Source: a bacterium UBP14_UBA6098
Lineage (GTDB): Bacteria; UBP14; UBA6098
Length of the DNA stretch: 58,265 nt
Reading direction: 5' to 3'
NCBI GenBank assembly: GCA_002428525.1
Contig: DIWU01000005.1
Location: forward strand, 1 to 58,265
Shown: positions 49,039 to 57,832 of the stretch, piece after piece
How the letters are laid out: every line of letters begins with the position of its first letter
Numbering within the stretch: position 1 is the first letter of the stretch
Position numbers and translations under genes: made by a program
The notes under the pieces: generated by a model
What the model was told of the DNA's origin: nothing
The model's database searches: none
The model's input: only the letters and a program-made list of their open reading frames with translations

Positions 49039-50499
49039 TTATTCCCATGAAATAATTTCTATGCTGTTTTTCGCCGATGGATCGAGGTCGCCCTCGTCCA
49101 GCCAAAGGGTCAAATGTCTCGCGGTGAAAGAACCTATCTCGCCGGTTGTGGCGTCAAAGGGAACCCAGCCGGGCTTTTCGCCGATCCATACCTCGAGCCA
49201 ATGGTGCCGAATCCAGTATTTGTTCTCGAGGAAATATCCGCCGACAACCCTCGAGGGGATTCCCGCCGCTCTAAGAAGGGCGCAACAGAGCCTCGATTTC
49301 GAGATAGCATCGCCGCCGAGAGCCTCGAGGGCGGTCTTTGCCGCCATAGTCCGAGTGTTGGTCTCGATCGAGTCGCTGACGAAGCGGCAAATGTTTATTG
49401 CGGCTTGATAAAAATCCTCGCTCTCGGCGGTTATTGACCTTGAAAGCTCGACGATTCGGGCATTGTCGCTTTGTATATTTGCGGAAGGCGTCAAAGAACC
49501 GGCGTGCGGTTCGTTGATCGGACCGGCCGGCATTTTAATCGCGCCTTTAGGTGAAAAATCGGTTCTTTTAAGGGTGACCTCGCCGGAAATGCCCTTTACA
49601 TCTGCTGTTCCCTTAAAGGTCTGAGTTGCTGTTTGAACGTAGATCTCAGTCGTGCCGCGCGGGAAAAGCTCTATCTTAAGCGAGATTTTTTCAGGAAAAA
49701 CCGCGGGGTCGAGGTCGGAGTTCGAGGGGATATGCGAGGTTGTGCCGACCTTCGACAGGATATCGACCTTCGCGGAGCCCTCTACGAACTCGGCCTTATC
49801 GAGCTCGGGTGTCCATTTCGCAACCATCCCAGAGGATTTCGGATTCCAGTAAATAAGACGATTGCCTCGCGTCTTGATGAAAAGGTCGGTATCGAGGCCG
49901 CCGAACTCGACGAAGTATTGGCGCATCGCACCCGCGGCGTCCTGCTCGATATGGCCCGGCGTGACAGTTAGGGGCATAGTCCTCGCGAGTTGGGGGGAGA
50001 GGCAGGTGAGTTTGACGGTGCTGTCGCGCGCGGTATCGATGCCTTTCGCCAGCAAAACCCAACCGTCGGGCGTGCTTGTGTCAATCAGGAAAACCTTCTC
50101 CGAGACCGGCAAGTTCCTTTTTGTCGAATCGATTATTACCTCCGCCGTCCCATCCTTGATCGTCACAATAATCCTTTGACGCAAGTCCTCGCCGGAGAAG
50201 GTCTCGAGCGTGTATCCCGTCGGCATCATCGTTTGATCCAATTCCCATGAGGATACAAAGCGAATTCGCCCCGGGATTCCGCCGGCTAAAACCGACATAA
50301 ATGTCTCCCCGAACATCTGCCATCCGCCGGGAATAGGCTTGAGTGTGTAGGTATAATAGCCGGCCTTCTGATTGCCCCAATACAATATATAATTGTTCTG
50401 CTCGGGGGGGAGATCCAATTGTGCGAAACAGCTGGAAAGCGCGATGAATAATACCAGCAGTGGAATATATCTAAGACCATTTTTCGATAGAATATTCAT
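49039..50499 (-). CDS. Exported transglutaminase-like protein (first of adjacent pair)
   Basis: 486 residues from ATG 50499 (MNILSKNGLRYIPLLVLFIA); an ATG at 50529 is also possible. The signal ends LSSCFAQ, which could be a lipobox. A ~330-residue beta-rich N-terminal region (NYILYWGNQKAGYYTYTLKP) precedes the transglutaminase core: Cys in SRLCCALLRAAGIPSRVV, His in IRHHWLEVWIG, Asp in GWVPFDATTGE. All three catalytic positions are present. The last residues (HLTLWLDEGDLDPSAKNSIE) parallel the end of its neighbour. Such proteins may crosslink or hydrolyse peptides in the envelope. Confidence 0.85.
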   Translation of the reverse strand: MNILSKNGLRYIPLLVLFIALSSCFAQLDLPPEQNNYILYWGNQKAGYYTYTLKPIPGGWQMFGETFMSVLAGGIPGRIRFVSSWELDQTMMPTGYTLETFSGEDLRQRIIVTIKDGTAEVIIDSTKRNLPVSEKVFLIDTSTPDGWVLLAKGIDTARDSTVKLTCLSPQLARTMPLTVTPGHIEQDAAGAMRQYFVEFGGLDTDLFIKTRGNRLIYWNPKSSGMVAKWTPELDKAEFVEGSAKVDILSKVGTTSHIPSNSDLDPAVFPEKISLKIELFPRGTTEIYVQTATQTFKGTADVKGISGEVTLKRTDFSPKGAIKMPAGPINEPHAGSLTPSANIQSDNARIVELSRSITAESEDFYQAAINICRFVSDSIETNTRTMAAKTALEALGGDAISKSRLCCALLRAAGIPSRVVGGYFLENKYWIRHHWLEVWIGEKPGWVPFDATTGEIGSFTARHLTLWLDEGDLDPSAKNSIEIISWE

Positions 50500-50606
50500 G
50501 TGTTTTTCTTTCGTGTGACATGCATACAATGAAATTAGTCTGTATCGTGCGGGGTTTTACCGCGCGTCCTTACAATGCGAGATTTATGCCATAGCGCCGG
50601 TTGCCG

Positions 50607-52013
50607 CTATTCCAGAACGACATTTTCTAGAAGCAGATTCCCCGCGGTCACGGGAGGGAACTGCGAGCCGATCCAAAGGGATATATGCCCGGCATTGATC
50701 TTATCCGCTTCCCCCAATGTCGGATCGATCGGCCCCCAGCCGGCCTTTTCATCGAGATAAACCTCGACCCAAGCGTGATCGATAGGGCCGTCCGCCCAAA
50801 TGACTCCGGAAACAACCCTCGCCGGAATACCGGCGGCGCGGCACAGAGCGGTGCAGAGCAAGGCCTTCGCGCGGCTGTCGCCCTTTTGGGAATTGAAGGT
50901 TTCGAGGGCGCCACCGGTCGAGGCGTCGTATTCGATATTGCGGTGAACCCAAAGATTGATTGCGCGAGCGGCATCCCAAAGGGTTTTAGCCGGTTTGACG
51001 GTGTTCGCGGCGCGCTCCATTATTGCGGGGTTGTCTGAATCGACGCCCCGCTCGGGAAGGAGATAAACCTCGTCATAGCCCTTGAGGGGATAGAACAGCG
51101 GCCAATTCGGCGTGTTTGTCACCTTGTGGCCGATATTCTTCACCTCGACGAAGCCCATGATCTTGTCGCTTAAGACCTCGCCGGCAAACTCTTGAGAGAA
51201 ATGATTTAGATATAGCCGTTCGAAATCCTCGGGGGAGAGATTAAATGCGAGGCCGGCCTTTAGATTCTTGATCGAAGCGACGCGTCCCATGAGGTCGCCG
51301 TCGGCGAGATTGTCCTTTGAAAGGGGGTGATAGCCTTGCGGTTTGGCCTCGACCTCGCCGGCCTTCTCGGCCTGAACTATCTCGGCCTCGAATTGCCCCG
51401 CAACAGTCAATCTGCCGAGTTGCTTCCTCGCCGGATCCCAATATGCGCTCCAGCTCCATCCGCCCTCGCGGGCACCGTCTATCTTGAGATATTCCTTCTC
51501 CAGCTCGACCGCGGTCAGCGTCACCTTGGCGGAGACACCTTCGAGCGGAAGCATAACCTCGAACTCGCCTCTCGAGCCTACACCGGAAAGGTCTGCGCGG
51601 TGAAGTAGGGAGATGATGCCGCACAGCGAGACATCCTCCAAGAACGGTGTAAGCGCGTTGCGATATTCGATCGAGGCCTCGATGGGCGAAGTGCCGGCCT
51701 TGCCCTTGAGGGCCGCGGTTCCGCCCTTGAATGTCGCCGAGGCTCTGGATTCGCCCTCCGAGCCGGTGATCGAGAGTGTGTAATCGGTCGGAATCCATTC
51801 GCTCTCGAGTGTGGATAGCTCCTTAATGGTCTTGTTGACCGAGCCTTCCGAGAATTTCGTCTCGGTTTTGAGCAAAAAACCGGCTCCGCGCGGTGTGATA
51901 ACGATCTCGGATGTCCCGACGGCCTTGCCGCTCGAGAAAAGCCTGTATGTTGCGTCCGAAAACGCCGTCACCGCGGCCAATAATGCGATCACGACAACGA
52001 TAGACCTCTTCAT
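50607..52013 (-). CDS. Exported transglutaminase-like protein (second of adjacent pair)
   Basis: 468 residues from the ATG at 52013, which has AGGAGG upstream; a longer frame begins inside the fumarase gene. Signal peptide MKRSIVVVIALLAAVTAFS, a beta-rich N-terminal region (TYRLFSSGKAVGTSEIVITP) homologous in layout to the neighbour's, then the core with Cys (KALLCTALCRAAGIPARVVS), His (GPIDHAWVEVYL) and Asp (GWGPIDPTLGE). HISLWIGSQFP near the end matches HLTLWLDEGD in the paralogue. The two genes are a tandem duplication 107 bases apart. The fumarase stop overlaps this gene's ribosome site. Confidence 0.85.
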   Translation of the reverse strand: MKRSIVVVIALLAAVTAFSDATYRLFSSGKAVGTSEIVITPRGAGFLLKTETKFSEGSVNKTIKELSTLESEWIPTDYTLSITGSEGESRASATFKGGTAALKGKAGTSPIEASIEYRNALTPFLEDVSLCGIISLLHRADLSGVGSRGEFEVMLPLEGVSAKVTLTAVELEKEYLKIDGAREGGWSWSAYWDPARKQLGRLTVAGQFEAEIVQAEKAGEVEAKPQGYHPLSKDNLADGDLMGRVASIKNLKAGLAFNLSPEDFERLYLNHFSQEFAGEVLSDKIMGFVEVKNIGHKVTNTPNWPLFYPLKGYDEVYLLPERGVDSDNPAIMERAANTVKPAKTLWDAARAINLWVHRNIEYDASTGGALETFNSQKGDSRAKALLCTALCRAAGIPARVVSGVIWADGPIDHAWVEVYLDEKAGWGPIDPTLGEADKINAGHISLWIGSQFPPVTAGNLLLENVVLE

Positions 52014-52014
52014 C

Positions 52015-52584
52015 TCAGTCCTCCTGTGGTTTATTAATCGATTTATGATCCATTTTATAAAGATTCCCTCCGCGGCAGTCTTGCGCAACGATAGCGGGAA
52101 AATCGCGCACCTCGAGCCGAAGCGCCGCCTCCGGACCCAGTTGCTCGAAGGCGACCGTCTTGCATGAGATAACCTTCTTCGCCAGTAGAGCCGCGATCCC
52201 GCCAGTGACTGCAAGATACACCGCGCCGTGCTCGATCATAGCCTCGACGACACTGCCGCCGCGCGGCCCCTTTCCGATTGTCCCGCGGACACCGGCCGCG
52301 AGTAGCTCTGGAGTAAAGGGATCCATTCGAAGGCTCGTCGTTGGGCCGATGCTTCCGATAATCTTTCCCGGCTTGGCGGGAGTAGGGCTTGCATAAAGGA
52401 TGAGAGCACCATCGAGTTCAAAAGGGGGCCTTTCACCGGCGCGAAGTATTTCGATCAAACACGAATGGGCTCTATCGCGAAGCGCGAGCAATTCGCCGTC
52501 GATCGATACCGGAGTTCCGGCCTCGAGACTGCACGCAAATTCCCGCGAAACGGGCGTTGTAAGCTTTATTGGTTCCATCATCAC
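52015..52584 (-). CDS. Fumarase/tartrate dehydratase beta subunit (class I, C-terminal part)
   Basis: 189 residues, the length of the separate beta subunit of two-subunit class I (4Fe-4S) fumarase or L-tartrate dehydratase. Signature segments: SIDGELLALRDRAH, then YASPTPAKPGKIIGSIGPTT, GTIGKGPRGGSVVEA and YLAVTGGIAALLA. The iron-sulfur cluster is bound by the alpha subunit, which is not in the window: upstream is a divergent polyprenyl synthase gene, downstream the transglutaminase pair. It should form the TCA-cycle enzyme with an alpha subunit encoded elsewhere. Confidence 0.9.
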   Translation of the reverse strand: MMMEPIKLTTPVSREFACSLEAGTPVSIDGELLALRDRAHSCLIEILRAGERPPFELDGALILYASPTPAKPGKIIGSIGPTTSLRMDPFTPELLAAGVRGTIGKGPRGGSVVEAMIEHGAVYLAVTGGIAALLAKKVISCKTVAFEQLGPEAALRLEVRDFPAIVAQDCRGGNLYKMDHKSINKPQED

Positions 52585-52760
52585 TTCGTTTATAAACCTC
52601 GCAATTTACATTATAATATAGAGCTATTTCGATTATTGCAAATAGTAATTGATAATTCTCGCACGGGTGCCGCGACGAAAATTTCGGCAGACAACAAATG
52701 CTGTTGCCTCGTCGCGGTCGGACAGTTATATTAATAAAAATTTTTCTTTGAGGAGCGCAT

Positions 52761-53624
52761 TTGATCGATATAAAAAAATTACTTAAAGTTGAGGGCGAGA
52801 TCGTGAACCGGTGGCTCGACCGCCTTCTTCCGAGCGAATCGCAACCGCCCGTCTCATTGCATACCGCAATGCGATACTCTGTTTTTGCGGGCGGGAAGCG
52901 CCTCAGGCCGATCCTATGCAAGATGGCCTTCGAGCGCTTCGGAGGCGAAGGGGAGAGGATATATCCTCCGGCCTGCGCGCTCGAGATGATCCATACCTAC
53001 AGCCTAATCCACGACGACCTGCCATGTATGGACGACGACGATTTACGCAGGGGCAAGCCCACAAGTCATGTCAAGTTCGGCGAGGCGATGGCTATTCTTG
53101 CCGGCGACGCCCTGCATGCGATCGCATTTGAGAACCTCGCCAAGTCCGGGGATATTCGCGTTGTAGCCGATGTAGCCCGGGCGATCGGCACAGAGGGGCT
53201 TGTCGGGGGGCAGGTTTTCGACCTCGAGGCCGAGGGCGGAGTTCCGACCGCCGAGACACTCGAGCGGATACACCGCGGCAAAACAGGCGCACTAATAGCT
53301 ACCAGCCTGAGAGCCGGTGCGTTGATCGCAGGCGCCTCGGACGAGGATGTTGAAAAAGTCTCGATCTATGGCGAAAAACTCGGCTTGGCATTTCAGATTA
53401 TAGACGATATTCTCGATATTATTGCCGATGAATCCGCACTCGGAAAGCCGATCGGCTCGGACGCCGAGCGCGATAAGGCTACTTACCCCTGTCTTTACGG
53501 TATCGACGAAAGTCGCCGCCTTGCGGAAAAGCTGGTTCGAGAGGCAAAGGAGGCCCTCGGTGCTGAGGTTGCGAACGAGAAACTCTTCGCGATTGCGGAT
53601 TTCATTCATGAAAGAATGTTCTAA
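52761..53624 (+). CDS. ispA: Polyprenyl synthase (farnesyl/geranylgeranyl diphosphate synthase)
   Basis: 287 residues starting with TTG, supported by AGGAG at 52752. Both Asp-rich motifs are present: the first as HDDLPCMDDDDLRRG (near residue 80), the second as IIDDILDII (near 213). GGKRLRP (near 43) binds isopentenyl diphosphate. It condenses C5 units into C15-C20 chains for quinone and cell-wall lipid carriers. The Leu-Pro insertion in the first motif (DDLPCMDD) is the bacterial FPP-synthase type. Confidence 0.93.
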   Translation: MIDIKKLLKVEGEIVNRWLDRLLPSESQPPVSLHTAMRYSVFAGGKRLRPILCKMAFERFGGEGERIYPPACALEMIHTYSLIHDDLPCMDDDDLRRGKPTSHVKFGEAMAILAGDALHAIAFENLAKSGDIRVVADVARAIGTEGLVGGQVFDLEAEGGVPTAETLERIHRGKTGALIATSLRAGALIAGASDEDVEKVSIYGEKLGLAFQIIDDILDIIADESALGKPIGSDAERDKATYPCLYGIDESRRLAEKLVREAKEALGAEVANEKLFAIADFIHERMF

Positions 53625-53660
53625 GGGAGTGCCGGTGGCACGAGATTTGCGCGAATCGAG

Positions 53661-53780
53661 ATGGAGTTACGATTGCAGATCGATCTCGACGAGTATTCCC
53701 CGAGCCGGTTCATTATCGGTTTTGGCTTTGCTTCGTTGGAGGGAGATGCAGTTCAGTATGTATTTCGAGACTATCGATAA
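53661..53780 (+). CDS. Possible 39-residue protein
   Basis: A short frame, MELRLQIDLDEYSPSRFIIG, then FGFASLEGDAVQYVFRDYR, fills most of the 179-base gap between ispA and the TPR gene. Codon use looks like neighbouring genes, but no ribosome site or family is evident. It could be chance or the remnant of a longer gene. Confidence 0.25.
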   Translation: MELRLQIDLDEYSPSRFIIGFGFASLEGDAVQYVFRDYR

Positions 53781-53803
53781 AAAGCAACTAAAGGTGATGG
53801 AAT

Positions 53804-55921
53804 TTGTCAATAAAATTTAAAGCCATATCGAGAGTGTTATTATTAATTTTGCTCGCCCAACTGGTTTTCAGTTCGGGGTGCGTATATTATAACACATTCT
53901 TTCTGGCGAAGAAAAACTACAGACTCGCCGAAAAAACCCGACTTCGAAGCACCACGGAAGAACTGCCCGCAGATGCTAAGACCAAGTATGATATCGCAAT
54001 AACAAAATCCTCCTCGGTGCTCGCCTTCTACCCGGAAAGCAAGTATATCGACGACGCCTTGTTCCTCCTCGGTATGTGCTTCTTCCGAACCGGCGAATTC
54101 GCCAAGGCGGTGCGAAAGTTCGACGAGCTTATGGAGGCCTTTCCGCAAAGCCCGTTCGTGAACGAAGCGGATTATTGGAAAACTCTATGCATCTATGAAC
54201 TCGGCGATTTCGAGGACGCCCTCGACAGACTGCGCGAGCTCTCGCAATCCGGAAATTTCGGGGAACGAAGCACCTTCATGATGGCCGAGCTTTTCTATCA
54301 ACAAGAGGATTATATCTCCGCAAAGGAGGCCTATGAGGCTTACCTCTCGGCCTTTAAGAACGGAACTTACACAAGTCTCGCAAGGTATCGCCTCGCGAAC
54401 ATCGCGTTCGTCAACGAAAACTATGTGAATTGTATCGAGCAAGCCGAAAAGGTTTACCCGAAAGAGGTGACTCCTGCCGAGTTCTTCGGCGCGCAGATGC
54501 TCATCGGCGAGGCCTATACCGAGCTCGACAGCCACGATACCGCGCTTCGTCATTATTTCAAGATAAGAAAAGACGAATCCTTTTACAGTCGCTGGCCCGA
54601 GATCGATCTGCGCATCGGAACGGTGCACTATCTTCTCGGTGACACAACCATGGCTATCTCAGTCTGGTCGGATGTTTGCATCAATTATCCCCGCACGGAG
54701 AATGCGGCATGGGGCTGGTTTAAACGCGGCGATCTACATCTGGACTTCAGCGAATTCACGATTGCGAAGATCGAATTCGATTCGGCGGCTATTCAGGTTG
54801 GAAGCGGCAAGGTTAAGGAATTAGCGCTTCAGAAAAGTGCATCTATCACTAAACTTCAGGGATTCAAAGAGTTACTTCAATCGGCTAATGATTCACTCGA
54901 AGTAGATGTCGTCGGGACCGAGTTGGCACTCGCCGAAATGTATCTTCTCGAACTCGATCAACCGGATTCAGCGCTATCCGAATACAAGTTCATTCTTGAA
55001 AACTACGCCGACGATACACTCGCGCCGAAGGCGGCCTACGGTATCGGTTGGGTTTACGCCAACCGCCATAAGGACAGAAGCCAAGCCGACAAGGCCTTCG
55101 CCGCGCTTCTAAAGCAATATCCGGAAAGCGATTATGCCGTCGGTGCGGCGGATTATTTCGTCGGGCGCGGGGCCGCACTCGATTCGCTCGGAGTCAAAAC
55201 TGTGGCCTTTTATTTCGTGAAGGCGGAAGAATTCCTTTTAACATATAACCGAATAGATTCCGCGCTCGCATATTATACGCTCGTCGCAGACGGATACCCA
55301 AACAGTCAATTCCGGCCGAAGGCGCTCTCCGCGATTGCCTATATTCACGAGCGAATAACCTTCAATTACGCCGTTGCCGAGTCGATTTACAGCTTCATTG
55401 CGGATTCATTCGCCGGCAGTGATTATGCCCAACTCGCAGAGGTCCGCCTTGGAAGGGCCGCGCCGAAAATCGATATGGAAAAGCCTCCCGAGTTTGCCGA
55501 ATCGACAGTTGTCGCGGACGCGGATAAGGCCGGTTCGCCCACAGACAACACGCAGACCGGTGATTTGAGCGACCCAAGGGGCACAAAAGGCGGTATCATC
55601 GACCCGATTACCGGCCGCGAACTGCCGAGAGCGCCGCGTCCCAAGTATCCGGTCGAGCTTCGATATCCCGAGGCCGAATACAGTAGTAAGCTACAGGGCA
55701 GGGTGGTTCGCCTCAAAGTGCGAATCGATCCCTTCGGCGAGGTGCAGGAGGTAGAGCTTATGGCCACCTGCGGCAACGATGCCATCGACAAAGCCGCGAT
55801 TGCGGGCGTGAAGGAAACCGAATGGGACCCCGAGGAAATCCCGTTGGAATACCTTGGCGAATGGTTCTATTTCGAGGTCAGAGTCGAAAAACCGATTTTA
55901 ACAATAGACAGCCAAAGATAA
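53804..55921 (+). CDS. TPR lipoprotein with C-terminal TonB-like domain
   Basis: 705 residues from TTG 53804 (AAGGTGATGG before it). The lipobox ends at Cys26 (LVFSSGC), followed by VYYNTFFLAKKNYRLAEK. About ten TPR-like units follow (YIDDALFLLGMCFFRTGEFA; FMMAELFYQQEDYISAKEAY; PKAAYGIGWVYANRHKDRSQ), as in outer-membrane assembly lipoproteins such as BamD or YbgF. A Pro/Asp linker leads to a TonB C-terminal domain (residues about 615-700: PVELRYPEAEYSSKLQGRVV, LKVRIDPFGEVQEVEL, AAIAGVKETEWDPEE). A lipid-anchored TonB domain is unusual because TonB normally spans the inner membrane. Confidence 0.85.
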   Translation: MSIKFKAISRVLLLILLAQLVFSSGCVYYNTFFLAKKNYRLAEKTRLRSTTEELPADAKTKYDIAITKSSSVLAFYPESKYIDDALFLLGMCFFRTGEFAKAVRKFDELMEAFPQSPFVNEADYWKTLCIYELGDFEDALDRLRELSQSGNFGERSTFMMAELFYQQEDYISAKEAYEAYLSAFKNGTYTSLARYRLANIAFVNENYVNCIEQAEKVYPKEVTPAEFFGAQMLIGEAYTELDSHDTALRHYFKIRKDESFYSRWPEIDLRIGTVHYLLGDTTMAISVWSDVCINYPRTENAAWGWFKRGDLHLDFSEFTIAKIEFDSAAIQVGSGKVKELALQKSASITKLQGFKELLQSANDSLEVDVVGTELALAEMYLLELDQPDSALSEYKFILENYADDTLAPKAAYGIGWVYANRHKDRSQADKAFAALLKQYPESDYAVGAADYFVGRGAALDSLGVKTVAFYFVKAEEFLLTYNRIDSALAYYTLVADGYPNSQFRPKALSAIAYIHERITFNYAVAESIYSFIADSFAGSDYAQLAEVRLGRAAPKIDMEKPPEFAESTVVADADKAGSPTDNTQTGDLSDPRGTKGGIIDPITGRELPRAPRPKYPVELRYPEAEYSSKLQGRVVRLKVRIDPFGEVQEVELMATCGNDAIDKAAIAGVKETEWDPEEIPLEYLGEWFYFEVRVEKPILTIDSQR

Positions 55922-55942
55922 AGCGCGGTTTTCGCGCGCTTC
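55921..55942 (+). other. Short hairpin between TPR/TonB gene and alr
   Basis: AAGCGCG and CGCGCTT form a perfect 7-bp stem around GTTTTCG, starting at the stop codon. There is only a short T-run, so it may be a weak terminator. Confidence 0.4.
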
Positions 55943-55955
55943 AAATAGGAATGCC

Positions 55956-57122
55956 ATGAAAGACAGGCGGGGATTCGAGCTTGAAACCTACTGTGTCGTG
56001 GACCTCGACGCGTTTCGGAAGAATATCGAGAATATTCTCGAGTGGGTCGAGAACCGCAAGGTGATTCTCGCGGTCAAGGCGAACGCCTACGGTCACGGCG
56101 TTGTGCCGATTTGTCGCGAGGCAAGTTCCGCCGGAATCGAACACTTCGGCGTTGCGACGGTGGACGAGGGCGTCTCCATCCGAAACTCCGGTGTCAAAGA
56201 CGAGATTATCGTCCTAACCCCGGCCACCTTGGAGCAAATCGAGGCCATAGTCGAATACGATCTCCACCCCAATGTCGTCAGCCAGACCTTCGCGCATGCC
56301 CTTTCCGTCGAGGCGGAGCGGCAGAACAAAAAGGCCGGCTGTCATATCGAGATCGACACCGGAATGGGCCGAACCGGCTTTTGGTTCAGCGACGCAATAG
56401 GGGATATTGCCCAAATTGCGCAACTTCCTTGGCTTTCAATCGAGGGCATCTTCTCGCATTTCCCCGTCGCGGACTCGACCGGCAAGTCCGATATCGATTT
56501 CACTACGGTTCAGCTCAACCGTTTCTCCGCAATAATCGAGAAACTCAGCTCGCTCGGTATCTCGCCGCCGATGGTACATATGTCGAACTCCGCGGGAATT
56601 TTGTCCCATCCGGTTTACGGCAACGGCATTCGCCCGGGGATTTTGGCCTATGGCCTTTATCCCTCGGCCGAGACCGCCAACAGCGTTGTTGTGAAGCCGA
56701 TTCTTTCGCTTTACAGCAGGGTAATTCAGATCCGTGAATACCCGCCCGGGACGAGCATTAGCTACGGCAGAACCTATACCACTCGAAGCAAGGAGAGCAT
56801 CGCGGTTTTCCGCGCGGGTTACGGCGACGGGCTTCGCAGGGCGCTTTCGAACCGCGGTTTTGTCCTGATTCGCGGAAAGAGATATCCGATTGTCGGGAGA
56901 GTGTGCATGGACATGACCATGGCGGATGTCACCGGCGGGCAAGTCGAGCTCGACGATATAGTAGTAATACTCGGCGAGGACAACGGCGGTGCGATCACTG
57001 CGGAGGATCATGCGATCTGGGCCGGCACGCTAAACTACGAGATTCTGACCGGTCTTTCGGAGCGTGTAAAGCGGCTTTATAAGAAAAACGGTCAGATTTG
57101 CGAGGCAATCGATTTGCCATAG
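55956..57122 (+). CDS. alr: Alanine racemase
   Basis: 388 residues. The pyridoxal-phosphate lysine is Lys41 (ILAVKANAYGHG). The TIM barrel continues with HIEIDTGMGRTGFWF and MVHMSNSAGIL, and the C-terminal beta domain has the catalytic Tyr region (GTSISYGRTYTT) and VCMDMTMADVT. It makes D-alanine for peptidoglycan. The ATG lacks a strong ribosome site (TAGGAA, 9 bases upstream). Confidence 0.96.
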   Translation: MKDRRGFELETYCVVDLDAFRKNIENILEWVENRKVILAVKANAYGHGVVPICREASSAGIEHFGVATVDEGVSIRNSGVKDEIIVLTPATLEQIEAIVEYDLHPNVVSQTFAHALSVEAERQNKKAGCHIEIDTGMGRTGFWFSDAIGDIAQIAQLPWLSIEGIFSHFPVADSTGKSDIDFTTVQLNRFSAIIEKLSSLGISPPMVHMSNSAGILSHPVYGNGIRPGILAYGLYPSAETANSVVVKPILSLYSRVIQIREYPPGTSISYGRTYTTRSKESIAVFRAGYGDGLRRALSNRGFVLIRGKRYPIVGRVCMDMTMADVTGGQVELDDIVVILGEDNGGAITAEDHAIWAGTLNYEILTGLSERVKRLYKKNGQICEAIDLP

Positions 57123-57133
57123 GTGGCAAAGAA

Positions 57134-57168
57134 TGGCATTTTATGACGACTAATGTCATATTATGCCA
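57134..57168. promoter_or_regulatory. Large imperfect palindrome between alr and hsp20
   Basis: TGGCATTTTATGAC (57134-57147) and GTCATATTATGCCA (57155-57168) pair in 12 of 14 positions around a 7-base loop. There is no T-run. It could be an operator for the heat-shock gene or end alr transcripts. Confidence 0.5.
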
Positions 57169-57189
57169 CTGAATGACAAATATCAGAAC

Positions 57190-57218
57190 TTGTAAGTAAA
57201 TGGAATGAATTTTATATC
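57190..57218 (+). promoter_or_regulatory. Possible promoter of hsp20
   Basis: TTGTAA (57190-57195), a 17-base spacer and TATATC (57213-57218). A weaker sigma-54-like TGGCACTAAGCCTGTA lies at 57257-57272. No CIRCE element is seen. Confidence 0.35.
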
Positions 57219-57316
57219 TTCTTTATTATCAATATGTTAGAATAGTTAGCTCTGTTTGGCACTAAGCCTGTATTACTTTCATGTGTCATGAAACAACAAA
57301 CACAAGGAGGTGAAAC

Positions 57317-57754
57317 ATGGCAATCGTTCGTTGGAAACCGTTTGGAGACATCACGGATTGGTCCGATGAGGTGGACAAGAGAATGCGCAGAATCTTTGGC
57401 GATCTTTCCGAATCGGCTCAACAGCTGTGGGCACCGAGTGTCGATATCAAGGAAACGCAAGACGCGCTTGAGGTTATCGCCGAGGTCCCCGGAATGAAGA
57501 AGGATGAGATTTCGGTCTCGATGCACGAGGGTGTGCTGTCGATCTCGGGCGAGAAGAGAACCGAGGAGCGCAAGGAAGGCGAGAACTGGCATCGCACGGA
57601 GCGCGTTTTCGGATCATTCCAGAGGAGTTTTTATATCCCCTCGGAAATAGACCAAGCCAAGATTCAGGCGAGCTACAAAGACGGTATTCTGCGCGTGGCG
57701 CTCCCTAAAAAGGAAGAGCAGAAGCGCAAAGAGATACCCATCAAAGTGGAGTAA
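57317..57754 (+). CDS. hsp20: Hsp20 small heat-shock protein
   Basis: 145 residues with AAGGAGG before the ATG. The alpha-crystallin domain spans about 42-140: SVDIKETQDALEVIAEVPGM, SISGEKRTEERKEGENWHRT, ERVFGSFQRSFYIP, then the conserved YKDGILRVALPK. The C-terminal EIPIKVE carries the IxI/V motif that docks to neighbouring subunits. It holds unfolding proteins for DnaK, whose gene follows 78 bases later. Confidence 0.96.
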   Translation: MAIVRWKPFGDITDWSDEVDKRMRRIFGDLSESAQQLWAPSVDIKETQDALEVIAEVPGMKKDEISVSMHEGVLSISGEKRTEERKEGENWHRTERVFGSFQRSFYIPSEIDQAKIQASYKDGILRVALPKKEEQKRKEIPIKVE

Positions 57755-57758
57755 CACC

Positions 57759-57778
57759 GGGGGCGCAAGCCCCCAATT
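57759..57778 (+). terminator. Hairpin with GCAA loop after hsp20
   Basis: GGGGGC GCAA GCCCCC followed by AATTTT. It is a stable hairpin with a poor T-run, so termination may be partial, allowing read-through into dnaK. Confidence 0.55.
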
Positions 57779-57832
57779 TTGAGTTTATTGCAACAATGTA
57801 ATAAAGTAAAATAATAACCGAAAGGACATAAC

